Notes under the pieces: generated by a model
Database searches by the model: none
Seen by the model: the letters and a program-made list of their open reading frames with translations, nothing else
Told to the model about the DNA's origin: nothing
Source of the DNA: Chaetoceros tenuissimus
Lineage: Eukaryota > Bacillariophyta > Thalassiosirophyceae > Chaetocerotales > Chaetocerotaceae
DNA: 64,000 nt
Direction: 5' to 3'
NCBI GenBank assembly: GCA_021927905.1
Contig: BLLK01000020.1
Coordinates: 1,426,001 to 1,490,000, forward strand
Position numbers and translations under genes: made by a program
Part shown: one piece after another, positions 54,618 to 64,000 of the stretch
How the letters are laid out: every line of letters begins with the position of its first letter
Position numbering within the stretch: position 1 is the stretch's first letter

Positions 54618-56664
54618 TTGGAGAACAGAATATGATTTGTTGAAGCAATCATCAGTATCATTGTAGATCCTTCTTTTGTATCAGGAATGAAAATATTCAT
54701 TGATATATCATTCTTGTTTCTTTTGTATTGTTGTCGGTGTTAAAAGATGATTCTCGAGCTTCATTCGACTGTTCAATGTGATTCCATAAATGAGCATTGA
54801 GGATCTATGCTACTATCTAGCTTACAATCAGTAGGAATGATGCTTGCTTGCTTGCTTGGCTGTTTATTTGGTTGTATTGTTCTCGGATATCATCGTAATA
54901 TGTTCGGAGATGATGAATGGAGTTGCGTTATAAAGACGGAAGTACTACGAAAGATAAAAATGAAGGCATAGAAAACGCATTAGAACACCATTGTGAATGC
55001 GGAATATATTGTTCATCATCAGAAGTACGAAAGACAAAAATGAAGGAAAAAGGAAAGGCATTAAACTACCATGGTGAATGTTGAATATGTTGTACATCAT
55101 CGGTATGATACTAATGTGAATGTGTTGGAGTGCTCACAGAATTCAAAATGTCCTTTTGTGTGTAAGTAGCATCGTGAAAAAGGTAAACGCTCTACGCCAT
55201 ACCAATCGATGATGTCATGTTTGGTGACCATAGTATGTACAGCTGACTCTTCTGTACAGTATGGTACCTACCTACTAGTATTATGTGGAGGTATTCCTAC
55301 CATGCGGTGTGTCTCACTGTTGTGATGATTCATGTCAAAAAATGATTGACGAATACTTTCCTCTGATGACTGATGACACGTATTTGGATATGGGAAAAGA
55401 CACCATGTGTAACTTTGTAACTTTGTAGCTATAGCTTATTAGTTGCGACGGGAGCAGAAACATGCAACTAGCAGCCAGTTTTAACATTATTACTACGACG
55501 AAAAAATAGCAGCTATAAGATCGCCGTTGAGGTTCTTTTCGTTAGCTAGTAGCTGACAATTGCTTAGAAAGAAGGATCGTCCTCTTTGCTACCTAGAGGC
55601 CTAAGGAGCAAGAACGAAAAAATTAGCTAGGAGCTTATGTTAAATCCTCGTTAGATTGCTCGAGAAGGAGGAAACAAGCAAACAACAACAAAAATGTAGA
55701 AGAACCTAGATGTAGTACACTTCTAGACTTCTTCTTTAAAAATAAAATCAGCCAAGTCATGATTACTAGTAACCGCTTGTCATCGGCAAGCAAGCAAGAG
55801 TACTTATTCCTTGCTTAGTAGTGTAGTCGGTTCATCAGATTCAATCATCTCCTTTTATATCAATCGCTCTTCAGTTGTGATACTCCTTACATTGCTTGGA
55901 ACAAATTCTTGCTCCCGCAGCACGGAACGAAGGCAAGTAGTCATCATAAGAATATCAACATCATCTCGTCGGCACGACGACTCGAGGATAATACAGCTAA
56001 GTGCTACCACACGACTACTGAGAAAAAATACAAATTCATATCGCAAACTTAAAAGAAGAACCACGATTAGTATAGCTAGTATATTTCACAAGAAGTTATC
56101 ATCATCTCGTTGGCACGAAGACTCGAGGATAATACTGCTAAGTGCTACCACGAGACTACTTAGCAAGCAAACAAATTCATGTCTCACACTTCTTAAAAGA
56201 AGAACCACGATAAGACTAGTAACTAGTAATATTTAACAAGCAAGAAGTACATCACTTCGCTCTTCTCGTCAAAATTGTAGCCAAATAATTGATGATGTAG
56301 AATCCTTGTACGACCGTCAGTTTTGCTTGTTTCTCAACACTTACAATGCAGCTCCTATCTCACAATGATCATTTGCTTTGCTTTTCCATCAATCCATCGT
56401 TTCTGTCACTTTCCTCACGATTATCAAAATCATGGCATCCTCCAACATTCCTCAAGATTGATACCATATGATGCAATACGATACTTACTACCGTCAGACA
56501 ACAACAAGATCGCAGTACCAGACACACAAGCCTCTTGCAGCTGAACGATGATAGCTACGTACTACCACAGAAACATTTCTGAGCAACTTTAATCTAACAA
56601 CTCTAACTTTCATACTCCTACGATGAGTAGTGAGTACGCTATTGCTGATGCATACATAATCGAC
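54618..56664 (+). repeat. Array spacer 8, truncated at its 3' end
   Basis: Starts like spacer 7 (micro-ORF 54837-54971, duplication about 55960-56220), passes the unit start near 56360 and ends abruptly at …GATGCATACATAATCGAC. About 1.5 kb of 5' spacer and most of the next HSF gene are missing. Confidence 0.85.
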
Positions 56665-56992
56665 ATTACAACAAGGAGATGTGTCTTCATCAGTATCTGA
56701 TCTATCAATGCATACTATTTTGAATGTAAACAATTCATCACAGACCGGGCAGCAACATCAGTCTCAACAAAGACAGCGACAGCAACAACATCAACAACAA
56801 CATAATGATGATGATGATGATGATTATCAACGACAACAAATCTGACAGCAAGTAAATCCCACTATATCAAGTTGATGCACCAATTCTTACTATTGCCCAT
56901 TGTAATAACCAGTATCATCAGCATGCAGAGCGACAAGAAAGAAGTACTCCAGTCAATCAACTACTTCGCTTCACTGATAAGAGCTCAACGCA
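56665..56992 (+). pseudogene. 3' fragment of a divergent HSF paralogue
   Basis: Directly after the spacer break the sequence reads (frame 56668 onward) LQQGDVSSSVSDLSMHTI…, which aligns with SLQQGAVSSSLESDQSM of the array genes. A Gln/His/Asp-rich stretch (HQQQHNDDDDDDYQRQQ) ends in a TGA. A later piece, QYHQHAERQERSTPVNQLLRF (about 56910-56970), aligns with the array C-terminus NKHQHEQRERNEGPSDNQSL, in another frame. No DNA-binding domain remains. It is more diverged than any array copy, so it probably belonged to an older neighbouring paralogue. Confidence 0.6.
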
Positions 56993-57996
56993 TACAATGA
57001 ACGCACGATGATTTATTTTGATTGCCTTTGGCGCGCCCACTAGCAAGATCATGATGGCTTGGATCAGAAATGAATATATTTGATATTTCGTTTTTTTTTC
57101 CTCTTGCATTGTGATCAAATGGTGATTTTTAATTCAATGCAAAATGTGCTCCTTGCTAGCTAGGTAATGTGCAAAGTTCGAGATTAGGGAATATTTCATG
57201 GGTATTATTTCACTATCTCGTTGGCAGAAATTAGCAATGGAAATGTCCTTTTTCGACGATACAGATGCGAAAAAGAGATCTTATGAGAAGCACGTCAATG
57301 GTGAGAGGGAAAGCCAAACATTATTTGATGAAAGAATTTGTTGGAGGAATTTTCTTTCTCCAATGAGAATCTATTGTGAGGTTGTAATTTTGCAGTGCTG
57401 TATAGGTATTCTAGTACTACTCTAGTACTCCTCGCTAGCTAGTACAAAAAAATACTAATTCTACGTATTACTAGCCACTAGTTGTGCTGGTAGTACTAGC
57501 TAGCTAGTAGTAGTATACTACTGTTATTTGCTAGTACTAGTAGTGGTCTTATGAGTGTATTTTATGTCGCTCACTCCCCATAGTAGTAGGAAAATGATTC
57601 TACGATTACTGCAGCCATGATAGCATCCAAATCGGGTCCAGCGCCATGTGTACCATGCAGCGCCATTATTTACTTAACGTTCCAGCGCCATCTCTTGTTT
57701 TTTTAGCTCCTTTATGATTATAAGTACCACTAGGTACGTTTTTTGATGATGCAGCGCCATCAAAATAACCAGCGCCACTCCCTCATGGCGCTGAGCTTGC
57801 AACATAATGGCGCTGGAATAAACATATTTCACACGATTCGACCAAAATAGCTTTTAACCAAAATTTCTCAGACACGAATGAAGGCTATGTTAGTATCACT
57901 TAACGTCTACTGTAACCGATATTCTATTATCACATTTCTAGATACATTTCTAATTTATTTCCATTAGATTACTCTTTTATTAGATATTACTACGCT
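56993..57996. other. intergenic with simple repeats and a motif cluster
   Basis: Contains TAGTA/CTAGCTAG-rich simple sequence (about 57420-57550) and the AGCGCCAT cluster listed separately. A 75-codon ATG frame at 57198-57425 has no recognisable features and is not called. Confidence 0.5.
57638..57816. repeat. Cluster of AGCGCCAT motifs with inverted outer copies
   Basis: Five direct copies of (C/G)CAGCGCCA(T/C) start near 57638, 57657, 57682, 57751 and 57769; two inverted copies (ATGGCGCTG) start at 57785 and 57807. The first (CCAGCGCCAT, 57638-57647) and last (ATGGCGCTGG, 57807-57816) are exact inverted repeats, so the block could be a 179-bp MITE-like element or a dense protein-binding cluster. 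The surroundings are AT-rich. Confidence 0.6.
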
Positions 57997-58407
57997 TTAT
58001 ACATACTGCCTTCTTTTCTTCATTCCTTGCACAGCTATATAGTATCCTGTCACAACCCTTCCATCAAAGCGTTGTTTTTGCCTTTTACGAGATTTAGCTA
58101 TACTTTTCTTTTCGTAGAGATAATCATCTTCAAACTTAACACTATCATCAAGTATTCTACTGTTTTCAACCTCTTGATATGCACGATTGTAGTATGTCGC
58201 ACATGTAAGCGTATCATAAATCGATTTTGTCGACGAGAGTCTTGTACCACTTGGTTCATAACTCTGTCTAAATTTCGGACGATGACGCGATTCTTTAGAT
58301 ATCACAATTTCCTTTCTCCCTGCTTTCGACCACAAATGAAATCCAAGCTCAACAACCACACACGCAAAAGCTTCATCAGACACTGTTAGAATTTCTGAGA
58401 CCTTCAT
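57997..58407 (-). CDS. Small hypothetical protein
   Basis: 136 aa from the ATG at 58407 to the stop at 57997. Composition is balanced and protein-like (MKVSEILTVSDEAFACVVVELGFHLW…), with a basic KSRKRQKQRFDGR stretch and a hydrophobic VVTGYYIAVQG before a Lys/Arg-rich end. I do not recognise a domain. Basic short proteins of this look also occur as fragments of transposon-associated genes in algae, which is possible here next to the motif cluster and array end, but nothing proves it. An overlapping plus-strand frame is the shadow. Confidence 0.5.
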   Translation of the reverse strand: MKVSEILTVSDEAFACVVVELGFHLWSKAGRKEIVISKESRHRPKFRQSYEPSGTRLSSTKSIYDTLTCATYYNRAYQEVENSRILDDSVKFEDDYLYEKKSIAKSRKRQKQRFDGRVVTGYYIAVQGMKKRRQYV

Positions 58408-58853
58408 TCTTTTTACTTGTTCACAAGGAAGACAAGGAAGAAATAACTAGCTAAACAATAGTAACTTCGTAATGATAATACTAAATAAAAAGGCTGGTTC
58501 ATTAGGCAGGGGGCAGCATGTTGTCTTCTTACCGAGCTCTCAAGGCATCACCATGGAGTGAAGAACAAAAAACATGTTAACATGTTCCTACTTAGTGGTA
58601 AATAGCTAAAAGCAACTATAATGAGCACTAGTAAGGAAGTGAGCAGTTCATAGTAGACTTTGTTATTTCTTCCGAAGCTTTCTCGATATTTGATTTGTAA
58701 GAAATGTGCGTACAATATCGAAAGGTACAGCCAACGGTACTTTTGTCAAAAGTTGGACACTGCTGAAATTTGAAATCGTTCAACTAATGTTTCTTGGTAT
58801 GGCTTTAGATTACTAAATGGAAGAATTTATAAAGATTAGGTGGCTCAGATCAT
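58408..58853. other. intergenic
   Basis: No supported gene; 3' flank of the bestrophin-like gene and 5' flank of the small hypothetical gene. Confidence 0.5.
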
Positions 58854-60377
58854 CTACTTGCTGACTGTGGTGGTACTAGAAGTGGTAGTAACATCACTTT
58901 CAGTTGTAAACCAAGTCATGTCACGGCTAGTCTTTGTAACCGTCTCGACATTATCTGCCCATTCCATTGCGATATCCTTGACTTCTTCCCATGGAAGAAC
59001 AACATTACTCAAACCATAGTCCATAGGAATTGGAGCATCTAACTTTTCTTGCACTGTTGTAGCTGAAGCCAAAGCGGGAGAAGCTGTTGTAGATACCTTC
59101 TCTGTCTCCTCGCTTGTCATGACACTCATTTCATCATTCTTGTAATAATAAACTGGCATTCCATTACTTCCTGGTTCAAAAGATACAATCTCATTCACCC
59201 AGTTGTAAATCTTGTCACAAAATCCCTGCATCGGCAAAATAGTGAATGGCTCCTCCAGTTGAGTCGCTAGTTCTTCAATTCCGAGTAAAAAGATGGAGAG
59301 TAGTGCTACAGTTGGAATCAATGCAATATGATTCCAAGATTGAAGAGGAGCCCATAATGCCAAGGGTAAAAACAACAACCATGAAGAAAGAACACGTCCC
59401 GTGTGTGCGGAATAAAATAGAGGGATTGGGGACGTCAAAATACGCTCAGAAGAACCCAAATTATCTTCAAAGATAGTCGCAGCAGCCTGAATCTCATTTC
59501 TTCGCATGAAGTGCATAGGAAGATTTTCAATGGAATTTGACAAATCTTGCAGTGCACGATTTGGTCTATGTGCAGCCTCGAAAATCTTAAGTGCTTGTTC
59601 TTTTGGAAGCTTCTCGAGTAATTCTCTACGGAAGTCGTCTTCATCTTCCCACTCTGGAGATAGATGGCGCTTCATACATCTAACGAAGCACCAAGTGTTG
59701 AGTGCTAGCCTATCCAAATCCTCCTTTGCCCTTTCAGGAGACACAGCTTGACGATCGTAGTATGCATTTCCCATACGAACAAGATCACGTGTATGATTGA
59801 TGTTCATTCCCCAATTTTTACGTGCTTCGTCCCACCTCTTGTATGAGGTGTTGGTGCGAAATACAAGAAGAAGACCAAGTGATGGACTGGATAGAGTAAA
59901 GGCTGCTAGAGGCAGCTGCATGAGAGGCACGGTTGGGTACATTTCTTTCAACATTCCTACATGAGTGACGCTTTGAAGATCTTGGTATTCTCCAAATAGA
60001 CAATTCCATACTACTACAAACGTAGCTACAGAAGTAATGAAAGAAACTTCCTTGAACAGGGTTCTATAAATTCCACTGGTGGCAAAAGACCGAAGGTTTC
60101 TGAAAAATCTATCGGATTCGCGATGACGGACCCAGTCATTGTGAGTATAAACAGTTCTACGATAGGCACGGGATTCTTCGGAGTACTTCTGAAAAACATC
60201 ATATGGTACAGGACCCGACTTTCCGATTGGCATCTGTTCAGGGATTTTATTTGAAGATACATTTAGTTCAGTGAGAGAAGATACTGCCGGTAAGTTGCTG
60301 CTTGGAACAAAGGCATTTACAACTGGTACTGTTGTAGCCAGTACTATGCAAGCAGCCACTTTGGATAATGGAACCAT
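58854..60377 (-). CDS. Bestrophin-like anion channel, predicted plastid-targeted
   Basis: 507 aa, intronless, ATG at 60377. The bestrophin family domain spans roughly residues 80-390: 'HNDWVRHRESDRFFRNL', hydrophobic segments near 110-130 and 155-175, 'LLLVFRTNTSYKRWDEARKNWG', a hydrophobic pair near 325-365 and 'LGIEELATQLEEPFTILPM', which match the signature blocks of plant and algal bestrophin (UPF0187) proteins. The first 25 residues are a hydrophobic signal peptide ending '…VVNA|FVPSS'; a Phe right after the cleavage site is the hallmark of diatom plastid presequences. Family knowledge: algal bestrophins conduct bicarbonate or chloride across thylakoid membranes, and in diatoms some sit in pyrenoid-penetrating thylakoids as part of the CO2-concentrating mechanism. 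That role is inference here. A TGACGTCA palindrome lies upstream. Confidence 0.85.
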   Translation of the reverse strand: MVPLSKVAACIVLATTVPVVNAFVPSSNLPAVSSLTELNVSSNKIPEQMPIGKSGPVPYDVFQKYSEESRAYRRTVYTHNDWVRHRESDRFFRNLRSFATSGIYRTLFKEVSFITSVATFVVVWNCLFGEYQDLQSVTHVGMLKEMYPTVPLMQLPLAAFTLSSPSLGLLLVFRTNTSYKRWDEARKNWGMNINHTRDLVRMGNAYYDRQAVSPERAKEDLDRLALNTWCFVRCMKRHLSPEWEDEDDFRRELLEKLPKEQALKIFEAAHRPNRALQDLSNSIENLPMHFMRRNEIQAAATIFEDNLGSSERILTSPIPLFYSAHTGRVLSSWLLFLPLALWAPLQSWNHIALIPTVALLSIFLLGIEELATQLEEPFTILPMQGFCDKIYNWVNEIVSFEPGSNGMPVYYYKNDEMSVMTSEETEKVSTTASPALASATTVQEKLDAPIPMDYGLSNVVLPWEEVKDIAMEWADNVETVTKTSRDMTWFTTESDVTTTSSTTTVSK

Positions 60378-60907
60378 GGCTCAACTAGTAGTGGTGCTTA
60401 AGACAACTAAATATGATGGAAATCTTTAGATCTTTGCAAAAAGTGTTGATGATGATGAGATGAGTCGAGTACTTTCACTTTTGAATCTGATGGTGATGTG
60501 TTTTTCAGTTTCAACATCATCGTGACGTCAGTATTTTCTCATACTCAGAACCTATTATAAAAATAGTAATGTGAGTACGGTTTAATTTTTGCATCTGAAT
60601 CTATTTGTACGTACGTACATAGATTACAAAGACAGTGCGACAAAACATGAACATGCAAAGGGAAGTAAATATTACATAAATTCACAAATATGACCGTGAT
60701 TATTTCCGCATCAAATGCCATCAGTGGACTTATTCCAAATGTGGTTATCTCAGAAATTTATCTCCACATTTACTCAGTAACAATATATGCAGATTTGCCT
60801 TTTAAAGTTTTGAAATTCTTCATGCACTCGCAAGCTCACTTGGATAGGAAATATTGTCTATTTTAATTTTTTTATAAAGAATTTGGAGTTTGATGGTAAA
60901 ACATTAT
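60378..60907. other. intergenic, bestrophin upstream region
   Basis: Holds the CRE-like palindrome and a GTACGTACGTAC run near 60608-60619. No open frame of note. Confidence 0.5.
60523..60530. promoter_or_regulatory. CRE-like palindrome upstream of the bestrophin gene
   Basis: Perfect TGACGTCA, 146 bp upstream of the bestrophin ATG. TGACGT/ACGTCA elements are known CO2/cAMP-responsive sites bound by a bZIP factor in a diatom; one occurrence can arise by chance. Confidence 0.45.
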
Positions 60908-63900
60908 TTAAAACCCAAAATCAGAGCTTGGAGATGCTCCTCCGCCGACGTCATAGCTTGCTTCCCATTCTGCCATGAAATTTCTTTCTTGCTCTAAATC
61001 AACTGTAGGTTTGATATCTTTCAAATCTTTTTCTGCCTCTTCACGGGCCTTTTGAGCCTTCTCTTTCTCCTCCTTTTCTTTTTGCTCTTTCTTTCGCTTC
61101 TCCTCTTCTTCCTTGGCTTTTCTCTCCTTCTGAAGTTTTTTGCCTCTTTCCTTTGCTTCTTCGAGGGTTCGTTGGGCGTCCTCTTCTGCTGCTTGTTGCA
61201 TCTTTTGCTCACGCTCTTGCCTTTCCTTATCAAGCTTTTGTTTCTCAGCTTGTGCCTTTTGTGCGTTCTCCCAGACGTCGTCTTCTTCCTCGTCGTCGTC
61301 ATCGTCGCTATCTTTACTATTTTTATCAGTAGGAACTGTCCAGTTTGTGCCTGAGAATCCAGCATCTTCCATTTCTTCGTCATCGTCATCATCGTCATCC
61401 GCAGTAAATTCAAGAGTATTTTCAGCTGGCTCTTGCTGTGTGGCCAGCTCCTCATCTTCACTATCTGAGTCATCAGCACCTACTGCAAATAATGAATTGG
61501 ATACTGGTGCAGGGGCTGGAGCCGGTGCAGGACTTCTCTTTTTAGTTGTTTTCTTCGATTTTGATTTCGCCTTATCCTAAAAGGAAAATGGCATTGAGAC
61601 ATTTGCTCCAAAACGGTACTTTTGGAAACTGTCATGTTCATGTGTCTATAACTTACCTTGTTAATCAAGTTCAATAGCTTTCGTTGTGCCTCGACAGGAA
61701 GCAAATCTATCTCCAGATCAATTTCATCTTCGTCACCAATATTGGTTGCTTCTCTGATTATTTCGATCACTTGAGCTAACTTGGTTTCATCGTCACTATT
61801 TGCAATCTCGTTGATAGCATACGTGAGTTCTTCTTGCTCCTCAAAAGAAAGAGGCTTTGCTTCGGCCTTCTTCCGCGCTGGAGCTACAGGAGCCGAAGAA
61901 CTTGTAACTGGAGTTGGATCCGATGTAGTTGACTTCTCAGTCTTCTTTCGTTTCTTGGTTGACTTCTTGGTACTACCAGTATCAGTAGATGGAATTGCAC
62001 CTGTAGTAGCCTTACTTGTAAGTTCTGGAATAATAGTGGCAAGAAGGCCTTCTATTTGAGAAACTTGAGTCGATAGGTGTTCTAGCACTGTAGTTTGAAG
62101 AGAGAATTCATCACGAGTAACATTTGACTCGAATAAGGATGCAGACGTTGCTTTCAATGCATTTAGATTCTTTTCGACTTCGGAACTTGAAGAATTCAAT
62201 ATTCTGATCATTCGTAGTTTTGGATCTTCTTCCTCTTCACGTTTTCGCTTCTTTTCTTTCTCCAAACGCTTTTTCTCTTCCTGTTCTTTCTTCTTCATTT
62301 CCTTCAATTCCTTCTTAGTGTGCTTTTTCTTCTCTTTCATTCTCTCTACATCACGGAACTTGCCATTGAAAATAGAAAGGAAATTTTTTGCAGCTTGGTG
62401 AACTATGTGCCCAGGGTCCACATTAAATTTCATAGCATTTTGAAAAGTAAGCCTCACCAATCTCGCAAACTCTTCAGGCGTTTCAATTTCATTAGCGTTC
62501 ATTTTTGCCTGAACAGTACCAAGGTCCATCGGGTTAGTGATGATTTGATGATAGGTTGGAATGCGCTGAGCGACTGGATCTACGGGTTCTGCGAAGAACA
62601 AACCTCCAAGTGCATCTTTTTCTCGCATAGTCTTAAGGATAGCATTACACTTCTCCATCATTCTAGCATTCAATGTGGACGGGTCGTCATCCTCAAGACG
62701 AGATGGAAGTTTAGTAGCACGAGCAGATTCACGCCTTGCAGCGCCTGCAGTCAAGGCATTTAAACTCTTGCCGCTACTATTCTTCTTGGTGGTATTTTTT
62801 GCAGTTGGTAGTGCTTTTCCAGAGGGTTTGTTGGAGTCTGGCTTGACTTCAGTCTCTATTGGTGCTGTTTGATAAATTCTGTACAATTCCACTTGTCCAC
62901 TATTACGACCATGCATGATGAAGGTTCCAATCAAATCGAAAGTTCCAAACGAATTCACTCCTTTCCCATAGACATTATATGATCCCTGCATATTTTTCCT
63001 AAACTTCATGACGATTTGTTTGTCCACTATCGATTGTAACTTGGATGCACCGCGCTTCAGTTTGAACGATCCCTTGTAGTTTGCAGAATCTACAGGGAAC
63101 ACACCTGATTCAGTTTTAGCATGATGTTCCTCTAGTCCGAAATGAAAGTTACTTGTAATGTTATTACTGAAATGAGCTTTTGAAATAGCCCACTTTCCAC
63201 TGCATGAAATGACACCATTTTCGTTCACTTTTAAAATTCCTCTGGAAATCGCTGCAAAGCTCCCATCTTCCATTGAAGGAATAACTTTAATATCATCTCC
63301 TTCTGGTGCCTCCACTTCGTCCAGTGGAATTAGGTCAGAATCAGGAATATCTGGAGGAAGTATCTCTTTAGGTGAGGCTATGACAGGAGCCGATATACTC
63401 TTTCTCGCCTTTACTGGTAAAAAGTGCCTGAAGATTGTGATGACGTTCTCTTTGTCAAGAGTTCCAGTGATGTTATACTTTCCAAACATGTTTGATCCTT
63501 TCCCTTCAACGTTCCAAAAACCAGCATTATTCTTTTTGAATTTCAAGGTAACATCTCGTTCTGGGATTCTATTTCTTGTCCCGTCTTCACCTGTTAAGTT
63601 AAACCAACCAGTATACTTTCCAGAAATTGGAAATGCCTCTGTTGCCACTGTACCGCGATATTCATATTCAAACGAATTGCATAGTCCACGTTTGTTTTCT
63701 GGATCTGATTTGATAATATCCAGTCCCGAAGACCACATTCCGGAAACACGATGTACCACACCATCTTGTGCACTGGACATGTGTGTAATTTTTCCGCGTA
63801 AAGCGACAACGCCGGTCGGATGCTCCTTTGAAGGATCGGGTAATGGCCCTTCCTCTTGAATTAATGAACTATTCTCAAGTTTGCGTTTTTTGAAATTTTT

Positions 63901-64000
63901 CTTCTTCTTTTCCTCAACTACCACCGGATTTTCCTGTGGCTTGTACTTTTTTCGCAATTCAATTTTAAACTTTTTATCAACCGCTTCATAGTCCCTTGTA
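60908..64000 (-). CDS. BET-like bromodomain protein, two visible exons, 5' partial (complement(join(60908..61576, 61657..64000)))
   Basis: Exon A runs open from the window edge to 61657. An 80-bp intron (61656-61577, GTAAGT…TTTTAG) is removed in phase 0, and exon B ends at 60908; at least 1000 aa. Numbering from 63957: two similar beta-rich modules (about 50-180 and 235-362), each with 'KY/YKG.F.L…KF(K/R)KN..G.(W/Y)NV.GKG.N.FG…GT'; a bromodomain (about 433-535) with 'PTYHQIITNPMDLGTVQ' and 'NAMKFN', whose last Asn is the acetyl-lysine contact; a Lys/Glu coil; and a NET/extra-terminal-like region (about 700-767, SFEEQEELTYAINEI…). Exon B adds an acidic patch and a long charged coil ending FMAEWEASYDVGGG…DFGF. 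BET proteins read acetylated histones in the nucleus. No start codon is in the window. Confidence 0.85.

Larger units (their letters stand above)
19155..56664 (+). repeat. Eight-unit tandem array, 4.5-4.8 kb period, each unit with one HSF gene
   Basis: Head-to-tail copies start with the motif CTCACAATGATCAT and continue through about 1.3-1.6 kb of 5' spacer, the HSF gene, and about 1.6-1.8 kb of 3' spacer. Gene-start to gene-start distances are 4453, 4740, 4605, 4551, 4611, 4764 and 4768 bp. Genes begin at 20764, 25217, 29957, 34562, 39113, 43724, 48488 and 53256. A ninth unit begins near 56340 and is cut at 56664. Spacers 3-5 are almost identical to each other, as are spacers 6-8; unit 1 and spacer 1 are the most diverged. 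No transposase or terminal repeat accompanies the unit, so amplification by unequal exchange is the simplest reading. Confidence 0.95.

Noticed and set aside
61021-61580. Long frames on both strands opposite exon B of the bromodomain gene
   Set aside because: Shadows of a Lys/Glu-rich coiled coil and acidic patch; the spliced minus-strand reading continues the BET-like protein in frame.

Overview
The window looks like nuclear DNA of a diatom or close stramenopile alga. Reasons: short GT-AG introns of 80-101 bp; a heat-shock-factor (HSF) DNA-binding family amplified in tandem, as in diatom genomes; a bestrophin-like channel whose N-terminus carries a signal peptide followed by an 'AFVP' motif like diatom plastid-targeting presequences; and a Mutator-like (MULE) transposon. 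Species cannot be named from sequence alone. No RNA genes, CRISPR arrays or bacterial-type operons were seen.

Layout. 1-6.2 kb is ordinary gene space: the 3' end of an unrecognised gene, a two-exon secreted protein, an HXXXD (CAT-fold) acyltransferase-like protein and a two-exon CHK/ecdysteroid-kinase-like phosphotransferase. 6.36-13.10 kb is a complete MULE with 34-bp perfect terminal inverted repeats, carrying two convergent genes: a large C48 (Ulp1/SENP-like) protease protein and a MULE transposase with a SWIM zinc finger. 13.1-16.6 kb is a nest of non-autonomous inverted-repeat elements without intact genes. 17.3-18.8 kb holds a heavily decayed copy of the HSF unit.

19.15-56.66 kb is the dominant feature: eight head-to-tail copies of a 4.5-4.8 kb unit, each with one intronless HSF-type gene (about 450 aa) plus about 3.2 kb of conserved spacer. 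Seven genes are open. The fourth has lost its C-terminal half to clustered deletions but keeps its DNA-binding domain. The array ends at a junction where spacer sequence runs directly into the divergent 3' end of another HSF paralogue. Spacers are nearly as conserved as genes, subsets of units are nearly identical, and copies 1 and 8 share private patches, so unequal exchange or gene conversion is likely.

57.6-57.8 kb carries a dense cluster of an AGCGCCAT motif. 58-64 kb returns to gene space, all on the minus strand: a small hypothetical gene, the plastid-type bestrophin (with a perfect TGACGTCA palindrome about 150 bp upstream, the class of element used in diatom CO2/cAMP control) and a BET-like bromodomain protein whose 5' end lies beyond the window. 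The bestrophin and acyltransferase are metabolic or transport genes; the HSF array and BET protein are regulatory. Nothing in the sequence ties them into one pathway.
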